Part shown: one piece after another, positions 20,822 to 32,527 of the stretch
How positions within the stretch are numbered: position 1 is the first letter of the stretch
How the letters are laid out: every line of letters begins with the position of its first letter
Source: Amoebophrya sp. A120
Taxonomy: Eukaryota > Sar > Dinophyceae > Syndiniales > Amoebophryaceae
NCBI GenBank assembly: GCA_905178155.1
Contig: CAJINV010000017.1
Span: 674,722-738,721, forward strand
DNA: 64,000 nt
Direction: 5' to 3'
The notes under the pieces: model-generated
The model's input: the letters and a program-made list of their open reading frames with translations, nothing else
Databases searched by the model: none
Told to the model about the DNA's origin: nothing
Made by a program: the position numbers and the translations under genes

Positions 20822-23800
20822 ATGACGACTCTATCATCTAGTGGTCCTCGTATTTCACCTTCCCAACGACCTTCTGGCCAGCATTACGAACACGAACGCG
20901 GCGTCCTTTCGAGTTTTTCCGAGGCCGACTGGCGCCGAAAGCTTCTGCAAGCGAGCTCGCTTGGAGACCAGGATAAAGTGCGGGGAATAGGACCAACAGC
21001 TGCACCCTCAAATCCTGCACTATCTGCTGCAAACGAGACGGACCTGGTCGCCCGGATCGCCACGAGTACTTATCTGAACCTGTACGCGGCCGCAAACGCG
21101 GGTAACTCGAGCTACAACATCGAAACTGCGGACGCCAACCTCCAGTCGCACTTGCTGCTTTCCGACAGGACGGACCAGGAGGATTTCGACCTCGCAGTGG
21201 CCGATGAGAACTGCGCGGAGCACGGGCGGGGTGTACCACCAGCGGAGACTACTATAAAAGAAGAAGCAGCCAGAGCCAACAACTTTTATAATGATCCGTT
21301 CAGCGTCGGCCCGCGGGGGGACGGGATTTCGCAAGTAGAACGGGATCCAGCACTAGTAGACCCAAGCTGGAGTAGCCCAGCTGTCAGCTCCTCCCTCGTG
21401 CAGCCAGCGAGCAACGTGTTTACGTTTGCTGGGGAGCCACGGGATGGTGATAAGAATGGCGCAACAAGAGGCTTAAATTCGAAAGTAGAAGCAGAAAAGG
21501 ACAACGAAGGACTTGTACAGAAGCAGGTTGAACCGGAAAATGCACTTAAAGAGAAGCCCAGTACGACCAGCACAGGGTTCCGCTGGACGGATTTTTTTAT
21601 GATGCGCCGCGCTGCGAGTCCACCTGCCGAAAAAGAACTACAACAGGCTGCTGATGGTAATAAAGCAGAAGAAGGACAGACGAGTACCCGCACGAACCCG
21701 GAGTTTTTGCCTCCAACAACTGGAACAAACAATGCGAAGACATCGGACGCCGGTACAACTTTAAGAAATGGAGCCGAACATCAAAACCCAAACCCCCTCG
21801 AGAACTTCCGGTGGACGGATTTTTTCCTGAACAATGGCAATATGACCACGGCGCCGAATGGCCTTCCGGAGCAGAACCATAGGCAGCAATTGGAGCAAGA
21901 GATAATGGATACCAGCAGCTTGGAACTGGACGTGGACGGTCTGGATCTGAGCCGGGACGCCGCGGCCGTGCGGCCAACCCCGCTCGACGCGTCCGGTGCC
22001 ATCGGGGATCGTAGGAATGGGGCGGGGAGTACTAATGGTGCTCCCTTGCCGCCTGGCAAACTACAGCCCAGGAATTCGCCGTTCTGGGACCGCAGATCGG
22101 AGTTTCGATTCACGAATTTTTTTCAGCAGCAAGACCAAGGACCGTATGACATGCAGACACGGGCGGGAAGGGATCAGAGTGCGGGCGGACAGGGATCGGT
22201 AAGATAAAAAGTACAGATTTTTGACGCATACGGTTAGCTTTACTAGATTGTCCGTTCCGGATGCAGTTGTGGTACAGTTACTGCTAGTGGGAATCGGAAT
22301 TTCCAATATTTTCGCATGCATAAACGGTGACGATTTTACCACTGTAGGTTGCCATCGTGGTGTTTGCGATTCCATATCCATTGTAAGGTCAAATCTCGAA
22401 TTATAAACACAGCCTCCTTCCCCTACGAGTACTGGCAACCAGCGCGCGGCGCACCAGGTGCACCAAATCGCGATTGCGCACGCGCGGCGGTCGACCCGGT
22501 CAGCGGACCGCTTTTTCAGCCCGGTGGACGACCAGAACCGGGTGGCGGTGGCGCACACCCGGCGCAATATGCTGGAGCAAGATTTGGCTTTCTACGACCG
22601 CCAAAAGGTTCTTCTGGAGCAGACCTTTCTACCTCCCGAGGCCGACGTTGAGCCATTCGGGAAGATGAACAAATACAATGCACTAGATGAGAACACAACA
22701 AATGCGAAAGCTTCTGCAGATGTTGACCCACTGCACCTCCTCCTTCCCGAGCCGCCCGGACTGGATTTTCCGGTACTGCAAGCGCGAGAAATGATACTTG
22801 AGGGCCCTCGTCGTGCTTCTTCTAGGTCCCGCCGACTTGCGGCCCATCGGCCGCGGAGGCTTCCGACCATCCAGCCCGACTTTCACCTTGCGCGGAATCG
22901 AACCCGGGCGCTAGGACCGACGGGGACCACGTTGCTTAGTTCCCGGGGGCCGACGGTGGACCTGGAGCGGGGGCCAAGTGGTTTCAGCCGGGCCTCGGAC
23001 GACCAGGGGACGAATGGTAAACCGAATTCAACAGCTTTGGACCAGCTATTCGAAGCACGAAGCAATGCGACCAGTAGGTGGAGTAGGAGAAGTGGACGAG
23101 GTCAAGATGCGAATCCTAGAAGAGCGGGTCTGCAGGAAGAGGTCGAACAGATGCACCAGCAGGCCGGTCGTGGGCACGACTACGGAGGCGGGAGCAGCGG
23201 GGGCACAGCAACGATGGCAAGGCGCGAGGAAAAGAAAAAGAGTCGTAACGGCGGAAGACCAGGAGCAAAATCGGGAACAATAGACGCGGCCGCTACTTAC
23301 ACCAATCCCCGAGTGACGTTTGAGTCCGATAAAAATTTGTTGCTCCCAGAACCAGCAAGAATGAACGAAGCCGATGCACCACCGGCGCCGTCCCAACAAG
23401 CTGCGATCGCCCAACATGGTCGTCAATCCAGCCTGCGGCAGCCCACGATCGTCGAGATTTACGTTGACACCGGTGAGGACGGGGCGAAGGACGTGTACCT
23501 GGGGCCGGTGGACGCGTGGGGAAGCCCCAGCGGGCCCAACGGTATCCTCCGCATGGCGGACGGCTCGGTCTACAGCGGGGATTTTGAAAACGGCCAGCCC
23601 CACGGGCAGGGCGACTACGAGGGCGAACACTGCTGCTACAGTGGGGAGATGCAGTGCGGCAAGTTTCACGGGTTCGGGCGCATTCAGTACAAACTCCAAG
23701 TTGTACAGCAGGCGACGTTGGGAAGCAACGGCGGTTATCGAGATGATCAGAGCATCGTGGTGAATTACCCGAAGAACACGACCAGCGTGCTCGCTGGTTA

Positions 23801-24014
23801 CGTGTACGAGGGGGAGTTTGAGGACGACCTGGAGCACGGGCAGGGCCGGTACTATTTCGAGAACGGAGACGTATACACCGGCTGGTTTCGGTACGGCACG
23901 CCGGTGGGGGACGGGATCTACAGCCATGCGGATAGAAGTTTGATGCGAGGAAACCAGCTTGGTGGTCCGCGGGCGGCGAACATGGGTCCCGTGTTTTTCA
24001 GCGGGAGTGCATGA
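20822..24014 (+). CDS. MORN-repeat protein with triple FRWTDFF motif
   Basis: Two exons, 20822-22198 and 22413-24014, joined by a canonical intron (GTAAGA...ACACAG, 22199-22412, phase 0); 992 residues. ATG 20822 is the first ATG of the frame. Residues 1-830 are largely disordered. They contain a motif at residues 253 (FRWTDFF), 329 (FRWTDFF) and 428 (FRFTNFF), evenly spaced by 76-99 residues, that looks like a repeated short binding motif. The C-terminus (~834-985) has MORN units: SVYSGDFENGQPHGQGDYEG, CYSGEMQCGKFHGFGRIQYK, YVYEGEFEDDLEHGQGRYYF, DVYTGWFRYGTPVGDGIYS. In alveolates MORN proteins often sit at membranes, the basal complex or cortical cytoskeleton; a structural role is inferred. 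Confidence 0.88.
22199..22412 (+). other. Canonical GT-AG intron
   Basis: Donor TCG/GTAAGA, acceptor ACACAG/CCT, 214 bp, phase 0 on both sides. No terminal inverted repeat or flanking duplication, so it is not an IE. Confidence 0.8.
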
Positions 24015-24974
24015 CCAAGAGGTGGACGTGTTAGGATAACGACTTCGTATCTCGTTGCTCATGGTGGTGATTGCGCTTCTTATTTCTCACAATGAGAATC
24101 AGGTGTTTATCTGTATCCGTGTTTTTGTTCCTCCTGTTCATGATCGTTCTTTTTCCCATTCCCTTTGGATACTCTACCCGTTCCTCCCCGACAGGTAAGT
24201 ATGACAATGTTGTCAAGAATTGCCTGTTCGAAAGTTCTTACTTTTGAAAGGTCATCTACTTGCCGTCATGTAATCAATATGAGGTGTAGATTGTCGAACA
24301 CGAGTGCCTTCTACGAACTTAAATTTTGGCGAGCTCGACGGCGCGTTGGCGTCACGCGTCGAGTATCCATGGCTCCTGGGGAAGTTGTTCAAGTAGTAGA
24401 CCTGCGTGTCACGATATCGATCGGAGTGGAAGAAATCCTTGTTGGTGTAATCATGGATGGTCTTATTTCACATCAAATGAATGTGGAAGATTCACAAAAG
24501 CAAGAACGAAAGCGATCAATTTTACTTCACGTCATAATGAAGATCTATCACCGGCCTTCGGTAAGTTCTCGGATCAAACGCCTGAAAGTTTCGAAAAGCA
24601 GCAAGGAAGGAAATCTGCTCTCAGCACCTCCGCGATCCATAGAAACCGATGAAATCATAGATAAAGGTCGAGCGACATGATCAGCATGGTAAGATAAAAC
24701 GATCGGAAGATCTTGTAAACAAGCTTTAGCATTGTACATGCTTTGCTCCGCGATGTGAATGTATCACCTTGGGGTACAAAGATGCTAGCAAATTCTGATT
24801 ATTCTGAATCCCAAGCTACTAACTGGATACAGGCGACATCTTTTCGTAGTTATGTTTTAGTGTGTGTTATTGATTCACTCGAGGAAACACGATAATTTCC
24901 TTCTGCGACCACAACGACAACGAGTTGCTATCTTTTTCTTTCTCCATACATCGAACCGCTTTTCGATCATCAAA
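24015..24974. other. No gene seen
   Basis: Contains a 172-codon open frame (24165-24680) with no recognisable features; not accepted as a gene. Confidence 0.45.
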
Positions 24975-27900
24975 ATGATCCAAAAAAACACGACCACAAG
25001 CTCCAGCGGCCCGGCGCAGGCACCCCAGCCTGCTGCTGCGATCGCGGACAGTCCGAGTAGAAGCAATACAACTAGCCGGTTCGTGCGGGAGGAGGACGTG
25101 GGAATCAGTAGCTTTGTGATGCACACCAGCAGGGATGAAGAGAAACTCTCCAGTACAAGTGCTACTATGCAAGACACTGAACTTTTACTTTTTCCGCAAC
25201 CGCAGCAAGAACTGGTCTGCAGTTTCAAAAAGTACCACTACGACTTCCACGTGCACGAGATTTCGCAAGACAACCACGAGGCCCGGTTGACGGAACTGCA
25301 TGACAAACTCAGCATCCGAAACATCGTCGAGGAGGAGAAAAAGGAGCTGAAGGAGAGGAAAGCGCGCTTCTTCGTCGAGTCGTTCCGGTTGTCAGAAGAG
25401 GAAAAGACGAAAATCGGGCTTTTGGTGAAGGACGAAACTGTTTTGCGGAAGTTGGAACAGTTCCTGCAGGGAGAGCAAGTAGTTGATCATGACCGCAAGG
25501 AAATAATCACGAAGCAAGAGGACGAAGACTCGATGGATCTGGTCAAAAATGAGGGTGCTGCAGCTTCACCAGTTCCTAGTGCGACGGCCAGAGCAGCAAC
25601 GACCGCCTTTCTAGATCTGGAATTGAAAGCCACGACTACTGGGACCGCGACTCTGAAGGAAACGCGGAAAACTTTTCACGAGTTGATCCGGCTCTTTTTC
25701 GCCGATGCGCTGAGCTCGGAGTCCTCGGACCTGGGGCAGAGTTTCGTCCGCGTGTGGCGCAAGGACCTGGAGAAGCAGGGAAAACAGGCTCTGGAAGCCG
25801 CCAAGGAGCCCGCGCCGCTGAGTAAAAGACAGTTGAAGAAGTTGGAAAAAGGTGCGGGGAAGAAGGGAAACAAAGGGGCCGCGGGTAAGAAAGGAACTGC
25901 AACGATAATCAGTTCTAATTCCGCACAGATTATCAGCAACAGCACTACGAGCTCGGGGGCTGCTGGCACAGTTACCGTGGTTTCTGAAGACCAACGAAGT
26001 ACTGCCCACCCCCTTCTAGCAGCCACGTCTTCCTCCGCTTCCTTCCGCCGCGAGCCGTGGCCGCAGGACCGGCCGGACTACCTTTCGTTTCTGCTCTACA
26101 AGGAGAACAAGGATACGGCCGAGGCGATTCAGCAGATCAGCCGCGCGATGCACATGGACCAGCGCCCCCGGAACGTGGACAAGTTCGGGTTCGCGGGCAC
26201 GAAAGACCGCCGGGGCTGCACCACGCAGTTTTGCACCCTGTACCGCACGACCGAGTACCAATTGCTGAAGTCGCTCTTCTCGCCCGCCTTCGACCGCAAG
26301 CAGGTGTTCATCCAGCCGCTAGGGTACGTGAAAGACAAACTGCAGCTGGGAATGCTGAAGGGCAACCGCTTCGACGTGCTGCTTCGGGACTTGGAACTGG
26401 TGATGAAGAGTTCAACATGTAATGTTTCAGTCGCTCGAGCTGAGGAGAATGACGTGAAAAATGCCGCAGTCCTCGAGGAATGCACCTCATGCAAAATAAG
26501 CAAGAATGATGAGACAGACGATGTTGCCATGATTTCTCCAACGTCAACGGATGCTGGCGGGGGTGCTGTAATGGTACTACCGGACAATTACGACGACGGC
26601 AACGAGAAAACAAATCTGCGCGAGGACACAGCAGCAGTCCTAGTAGTGGGACTACAACGGGAAAAACAAAATACGAGCGTAGAAGAGGGTACAACTGACC
26701 TTCAGGCCTTGAAAGCCTTCCTCACTGTTTCCTTTCAAAACCTTTCGACCAACGGCTTCCTGAACTACTTCGGGCTGCAGCGCTTCGGCACGGGAACAGT
26801 GCGGACGCACACGATCGGCGCGTTCTTGCTGAGTGGCGAGTATGAGAAAGCGATGATGCTGTTGCTCGGTGCTGGGAAGTTGGAGGCCGAAAAGGACGAC
26901 CACACGGACGAGAAAAATAAGGGACTAGTAGTGTCCACCGCGGCCGTTGGAGGCTCGGAAGATTATGCGGTAAATGAAGTAACACTTGGTGATGGGCCAG
27001 AGCCGAAGCGGCGCAAGATTGATGAAGAGGCAGTCTTGTTTCCCATGAAGGACGAGCACGGGAGCAGCTGCAACAAAAGTGTTGAAGAACTTCTACCAGG
27101 GACGACGAATAATACCAATTCTACCACGACTTATATCACTGCGGTGCGAGAAAAGCGTTGGAAGGACGCGCTGTTCGCGTTGAAAGAGAATAACAACAGC
27201 CGAGGTTTCACCTCTTCACGCATGCATTTGGAAACCACTTTGCTGGAAGCGCTGTCTGGATGCTACAGTAGTACCGCTTTGACAACTGTCGATGATGTTG
27301 GCGAAGGAGAAGCAGCAGTAGCGACGAATAAAAGCGGCAAGGGAAATAAGAAAGGCGGTTCTAAAAAGGGCAAGGGAAAGATGAGTTCGAAGACAGCAAG
27401 CACCATCACAACGAAGCCTCCCATGACGGATCCGCGAGCCGTCCTCGAGCAGCTTCCCCGCGAGAGCCTCTCGCTCTACTACCACGCATTGCAATCGTTC
27501 TGCTTCAACAAGGTTCTGTCGAGACGGGCGGAGATTGTGAGAGGGAGGAACAAAGGTACAGGCCGCGCAGGTGCAGAAATCGTAGCGGGGGATTTGGTTC
27601 TGCTCACCCCGGTCGGCGGGAATCATAAAACTAGTACAACTGATAAAACTACGACAGGCAAAATGAGAACAGAGACATCCAACGGAGGGGATGAAGAAGA
27701 TGAGGATCAAGCTACTAGCTCCATTGTCCACACTGTTACGGAGGAAGAAGTTTTGCTGAAAACCTACACGGCAGAGGACGTCGTCCTCCCCCTACCTGGT
27801 TACGAGGTGCAGTACCCAGAGTACCTGCGGGGAGTCTACGACGAGGTGCTATCGGAGCTGGGTGGGACCACGAACGCTGGAATGGGAAGTGATACGACGC

Positions 27901-28586
27901 TTGACCTTTCCTTGGCCTCTTTCGGGTCTTCTGTGGTCTCCTCGTCCTCTGGCGCAACGGTGAACGCGAAGCCGAAGAAGCCCCTGTTGCGCAACATCCA
28001 ACTGAATGGCGCGTACCGGCACGTCATCGTGAAGCCGAAGGAGGTCTCCTGGGAGTTGGTCAACACGACGACGAGAGAAGCTGCAAAGGGTGACGAAGAG
28101 GCCGGTCCTGCGGGCAGTGGCGAGACTAGGAGCTCCACTAATTTCCTCGCGAACCGATACGCATTTTTGGCGGAAAAAGCGGAAATCCAGTCTGATCTGG
28201 ACAAAATTCTAGCGGAGAAAAAAGCTACGGAGCAGCTCCTGCCAACCTGCCAAAACAATGACGGGGGACCCACTGCAGCTGCGGATGGTGTTTTTGTTGA
28301 GAAAACAAGTGCGCAAGAAGTCGTGAAAGTAGCTGCGGATGCTGTTGGTCTGCCTCTGCCCTCTATTACTAGCCAGCAGCAGGACGATCATAACCGCACC
28401 GAGGACGATGCGAACAAAAATCAAGCGAAAGGACCAACCCAAGCAGGCACAAATCTCGGGAAAAACAAGGGCGGGAAAAACAATCTTGGCTCTTATGCGG
28501 TGAAGTTCAGCTGCATCCTTCCCACGTCTGCGTACCTCACCATGGCGCTGAGGGAAATCACGCAAAGACCCGTGGAACGAGCGTAA
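24975..28586 (+). CDS. tRNA/mRNA pseudouridine synthase, TruD/Pus7 family
   Basis: One uninterrupted exon encoding 1203 residues from ATG 24975; an upstream GTG frame extension lacks support. Pus7/TruD enzymes convert uridine to pseudouridine in tRNA and other RNAs. Seen: FGFAGTKDRRGCTTQF with the catalytic Asp at residue ~411, the upstream motif YLSFLLYKENKDTAEAI, PLGYVKDKLQLGMLKGNRFDV, the fold-specific FLNYFGLQRFGTG (~595-607), LPLPGYEVQYPE and a C-terminal LPTSAYLTMALREI. Family members are usually 350-680 residues; here Lys-, Ser- and Thr-rich inserts (KKGNKG, KKGKGK) lie between the conserved blocks, notably around residues 280-350, 480-580 and 640-820. No introner interrupts this 3.6-kb frame. 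Confidence 0.92.
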   Translation: MIQKNTTTSSSGPAQAPQPAAAIADSPSRSNTTSRFVREEDVGISSFVMHTSRDEEKLSSTSATMQDTELLLFPQPQQELVCSFKKYHYDFHVHEISQDNHEARLTELHDKLSIRNIVEEEKKELKERKARFFVESFRLSEEEKTKIGLLVKDETVLRKLEQFLQGEQVVDHDRKEIITKQEDEDSMDLVKNEGAAASPVPSATARAATTAFLDLELKATTTGTATLKETRKTFHELIRLFFADALSSESSDLGQSFVRVWRKDLEKQGKQALEAAKEPAPLSKRQLKKLEKGAGKKGNKGAAGKKGTATIISSNSAQIISNSTTSSGAAGTVTVVSEDQRSTAHPLLAATSSSASFRREPWPQDRPDYLSFLLYKENKDTAEAIQQISRAMHMDQRPRNVDKFGFAGTKDRRGCTTQFCTLYRTTEYQLLKSLFSPAFDRKQVFIQPLGYVKDKLQLGMLKGNRFDVLLRDLELVMKSSTCNVSVARAEENDVKNAAVLEECTSCKISKNDETDDVAMISPTSTDAGGGAVMVLPDNYDDGNEKTNLREDTAAVLVVGLQREKQNTSVEEGTTDLQALKAFLTVSFQNLSTNGFLNYFGLQRFGTGTVRTHTIGAFLLSGEYEKAMMLLLGAGKLEAEKDDHTDEKNKGLVVSTAAVGGSEDYAVNEVTLGDGPEPKRRKIDEEAVLFPMKDEHGSSCNKSVEELLPGTTNNTNSTTTYITAVREKRWKDALFALKENNNSRGFTSSRMHLETTLLEALSGCYSSTALTTVDDVGEGEAAVATNKSGKGNKKGGSKKGKGKMSSKTASTITTKPPMTDPRAVLEQLPRESLSLYYHALQSFCFNKVLSRRAEIVRGRNKGTGRAGAEIVAGDLVLLTPVGGNHKTSTTDKTTTGKMRTETSNGGDEEDEDQATSSIVHTVTEEEVLLKTYTAEDVVLPLPGYEVQYPEYLRGVYDEVLSELGGTTNAGMGSDTTLDLSLASFGSSVVSSSSGATVNAKPKKPLLRNIQLNGAYRHVIVKPKEVSWELVNTTTREAAKGDEEAGPAGSGETRSSTNFLANRYAFLAEKAEIQSDLDKILAEKKATEQLLPTCQNNDGGPTAAADGVFVEKTSAQEVVKVAADAVGLPLPSITSQQQDDHNRTEDDANKNQAKGPTQAGTNLGKNKGGKNNLGSYAVKFSCILPTSAYLTMALREITQRPVERA

Positions 28587-29612
28587 GGTGGTTTTCGAAG
28601 AAAAACGAAAATACCCTTTGCACGACCAAACAGAACGTCAGAAGGCCGCAATTCGCATGGTATTTCGACGTTTCTTCCTTTCAAGCCAAAAAAATGAAAC
28701 TACATCCGAAAACGATTAGTGGTATAGCTAGAGACGCAAAGAGCTGCAAGCATTGTTCTCTTCTTCCTGTCAAAATGGTGCTCAGAAATAGCCTTTGGCG
28801 CAATATCGCTTGTTGACGCTTCAAAAACGGTGCACATTCGGTTGCTGATAATTGTTCGGTTGGCAGCAAAGGTAAAGAAACGCACGACGAAACCGTTCAG
28901 CTCTGACGAATCGGAAATCTTAGAAGGTCGATAGAAATAATTGGTGTGATGTTGCTTTGGTGTCAATGCATGCCAACATGTGCGTAATGCATGGTACACG
29001 TACACCGCCACGTGCAGGCATTCTTCGTGTGACTCGGTCGTGAAACTACACTCGGTATGATGATTCGTTTGTGACAAAAGCAAAGCAACCAAAATCGGTA
29101 GGAGCCGCGGATGCTCACCTACTGTCAACGCCTACTTTCGTGCAGGTGAAGAGCAAAACAACATCAATTCAATTCGTTCAAGTTCTTGCTTCTGTCGTTC
29201 GGATATGTAGTGATTGTTTAAAAACAAGTAGCTAATGCTACTAGCGAAGTCCACAACAACCGCCGTTGTCTGCCTCATCTAGTTTGTGAAGCTTGAAGAG
29301 CATAAGCAGCCACACTATATCATATACGCTGTTGACCCAGGAGCACCTCGACCTTATTCGTCTACTACCCCTCTTGAGATATTAAGCCGCCCAGCGTAAC
29401 AGCATCATGTCACTAAATTTTGTTGACACACGCAACCCCGTGTATTATGTGTATTTTCCCCCCGCCCCCGCTCGCCAGACTGACCCAGTCCGAGACCCCA
29501 TGATCTTTAGCTGAAAGTAAGACTTCCAAAACATCCAAGCACGCCGACGCCGGCCCAGGGTAGCCTTGTTCTACACAATCACGCCTAGGCCCCGTACAAC
29601 TTTTCAGCAGAA
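28587..29612. other. No gene seen
   Basis: 1 kb intergenic; no supported feature. Confidence 0.5.
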
Positions 29613-32527
29613 ATGAGAGCAACAACTCCTGCATCAAAACGGTCCAGCTCTCCCGGGGGGTCCATCAACCCTCGTGCGGACGATCACCATCTTCCCCTGG
29701 AGCCCGTCGACATGAGCCAGAACATCGCGAACCACAACTCGGACATGATCGACAAGCTCGCGGCGCAGCGGCAGATGCTGGCGGCGTTCTCGGGCGCGAC
29801 GGCGAGTTTAAAGCAGAAGGTGAACGACCTGGAGCAGAAAAATTTGTCCATCACCAAGAACTGCAACACGGTGAAAGCGGACAACAACGTGCTGGCGCTA
29901 GAATTGAAACAGCTCCAGGACACGCAGGACACGCAGATCGAGTCCGTGCGCATCGACCTGAAGCAGCGGGAAAAGCGGTGTGAGTTGCTGGAGCGGCAGG
30001 TGGAGCGCAACAGCCGCGTCGAGGAAGAGCTCCGCGAGGAGACCATCCAGCTCAAGACCGCGTTCGAGATGGAACGGAAGCGGTTCCAGGCCTTTCAGCT
30101 GAACATGGCCCGGAATTTGTCGGGGCTGCGGGCGCTGCTCCGGGAGCGGTTCTCGATCGACTTTGACAGCACCTCTTTCGCGAACCTGGCGAAATTGCCC
30201 CGGGATCTGGCGGTCATTTCGGGATTGGACGAGGAGGAGGAGGGGGAGGACACTGAAATTCTGGGGTTGGGGTCATCTGCAGCTTCCGCACAGGCCGGAA
30301 GTAGTAGAACAAATAAACAACAGATAAACTACACTTCTCGGTCGAACATGCTGCAGGCAAGAAACATGGCTGGAGCAGTAGAGGGAACAACATCTGCCGG
30401 TCGTGCGGAAATAAAGTCCACCGCCCGCCTGATGCGCAGCAAAATCGAGGACTGTTTGATGTCGCTGAAGCCGAAGGCTGCACATACGAACGATGGGAGT
30501 GGTTCCAGCAGCACTTCTTTGGCGTATCCGAAGTCCGCGGTCGATTTGGTCGAGGAGCTGACCCGGCAGACGGAGCAGATCAGCCGCTTGGAGTGGGAGT
30601 TGGAGCGCGTGGAGCGGCAGCGGACGGACGCGCAGAAGCAGGCGTGGAGCACGGAAACGACCATGGAGTATCAAATGCAAAAGTGTCTGGGTCTGGAAAA
30701 ATGGAAGTTTGTCATGCTTGTCTGACATCACTCTCAAGCCTGTCATGCACATTACCCAAAGGCCCTACTTTTCTGTCATGCAGAAGCTCACTTTGTCATG
30801 CAGAAAAGCCAAGACTATAGCACCTCCAAAACTTGTCATGCTTGCCACTCAATTGAGGCGTCCTCGTCTTTCTCAACCAGCATCACAAGTTTCCAGACCC
30901 AGACATTTTTGCATTTGATATGGAGCTGATGAAGAGCGAGAAGGGGTTCCGGAAAGCGGTGGAGGAGAAGTGCAGGACGCTCTTGGATAAGGAATTGAAG
31001 GAGAAGGAGATGCAACAGAGACAACAGCTCAACGAGGAGTACGCCCGGGCCGCGGAGGCGAAATTGATGCGGTGGAAAAATCAGTTCCTGGACCAAAACC
31101 TCACCACCGAGGCGCTGAAGGAGAAGAAGGCGCTGGAGGGGGAGAAATTTGCCAAGTACGAGCAATCGCTGATTCAACGGGAGCAGGAGGTGCGGCAGCG
31201 GGAAATCGCACTAATCAAGGAGCAGCAGAACTACTTGACCCTGCGCGGAATGGTGCCGTCGAACGTGGTCGCGAACAATCAAGCGTCGAGTTACAACCGA
31301 TCGCTACAGGCAGCGAAGAGAAGCGAGATGACGACGATTCGAGAACCGATTCTGAAAATAAATCAACAAACAGCCGCTACAGGTGGAGAGGGGAAAGACG
31401 AGGGCGCTGCTGCGGCCGCTGTAACAATAAAAAAAGCGCCGGCTGGCGCTGGGGCTGCTTCAACGCCCCAGAAACCGTCTGCAGCCGGCGGTGTTGTAAA
31501 TAAAGTCGCTGCCCAGTCCTCCTTGTCTTCCAGCATTGACAGCAACATCATCGAACGGGGCGGAGCGGCGTTTTTCAAGACAGGCAAAGGCGCTACAACT
31601 TCTGCAGCAGTCGAGCAGAATATGGCGCCGCCCAGCAGAGAAGTGCGCCCATTGGCTGCATCGCAAAGCGGCTCTCCTGCGGTATCTTCTACCGTGGTGA
31701 AAATTTCACAGCCGCCTGCAGCATCTGCTTCCGCCGGCACACAGAAAAATAAAGCGCAGCAGCAGCGACCCACGACCCCGGCAAAAACGCCGCAACGGCA
31801 GCAGGCAGCCTCCACTCCGACGAAGAACAAGCCGACAGTCGTCAAGAGTGTGACGCCTTTTCAACAAGATCAAAGACCCACAGCACCACACCTACAGAGA
31901 ACCACCCCTACAAATACGCCGCCAAAACAAGTCGCAACTGCGCTACAGCAGGCAAAAGCGAAGCCGGCGCCTGCTGCCATGAAGATGACGCCAGCAACTA
32001 CAACCACCGGCAATAGAACCTCCGTCGTCGATCCTGCTCTGAATAACAAGCAGCAAAACCAACTGTTCGACTTCGACGGCGCGGTGGAATGGACGCTTGA
32101 TGACGACAGTAATTGTTCGGTCGTCTACAACCCAGCCTCTTCCCCCACGCCGCTGGGGCGGATGCCAAAGCAGTTTGGGAACTTCAACGCGGCGGCGGAT
32201 TGGACCTTGGGTTCGGAGGAACTGGACAAAACGCCTGTGTCAACGTCCTCCAACAAAACGCCCGACGACCTCCAGGATTTTTCGAACAGCAACGCCAGCT
32301 CGGGGATCATGGTAACAAGTCAAGCCTCTGACCCGTTGAACACTGCGGTCCTGCTCGCACGGCCGTCTTCCGCGGAGGGAGAGAATTTGTTCGAGCAAAG
32401 CTCCGTGGCGGAGTCTGTGGCGACCAGTTACGAGCTGGTGAACGATTTCGAGTCGGAGACCAGCGTGCTCACGAGCGAACACGTCGCCACGGTCAGCAAC
32501 GTCAGCGGAGGGAGTGCGAGGAAGTAG
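29613..32527 (+). CDS. Coiled-coil protein with disordered C-terminus
   Basis: Exons 29613-30668 and 30926-32527 (2658 nt, 885 residues), separated by IE-8. From residue ~30 to ~470 the sequence is heptad-rich (LKQKVNDLEQKNLSITKN; SRLEWELERVERQRTDAQ; then MKSEKGFRKAVEEKC and KELKEKEMQQRQQLNEEY), interrupted by an acidic loop near residue 210. Excision of IE-8 makes one continuous coil (TETTME joined to LMKSEKG). From ~500 onward it is Ala/Pro/Gln/Thr rich and disordered. Two copies of F-x-x-A-x-(E/D)WTL occur at residues 735 (FDGAVEWTL) and 772 (FNAAADWTL). Most likely a cytoskeletal or tethering protein; no family recognised. Confidence 0.82.
30669..30920. mobile_element. IE-8, introner element, family A (best preserved)
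   Basis: The clearest copy: 30-bp terminal inverted repeats with one mismatch, beginning TATCAAATGCAAA and containing GTCTGGGTCTGGAA. Perfect 5-bp direct repeat TGGAG at 30664-30668 and 30921-30925. Five direct copies of TGTCATGC lie inside (30710, 30741, 30774, 30794, 30834). Confidence 0.95.

Noticed and set aside
24165-24680. 172-codon open frame
   Set aside because: No hydrophobic, repeat or motif structure; composition unlike the neighbouring genes.
30710-30841. Regularly spaced short repeats as a CRISPR-like array
   Set aside because: Only 8-12 bp, uneven spacing, inside a eukaryotic intron-like element.
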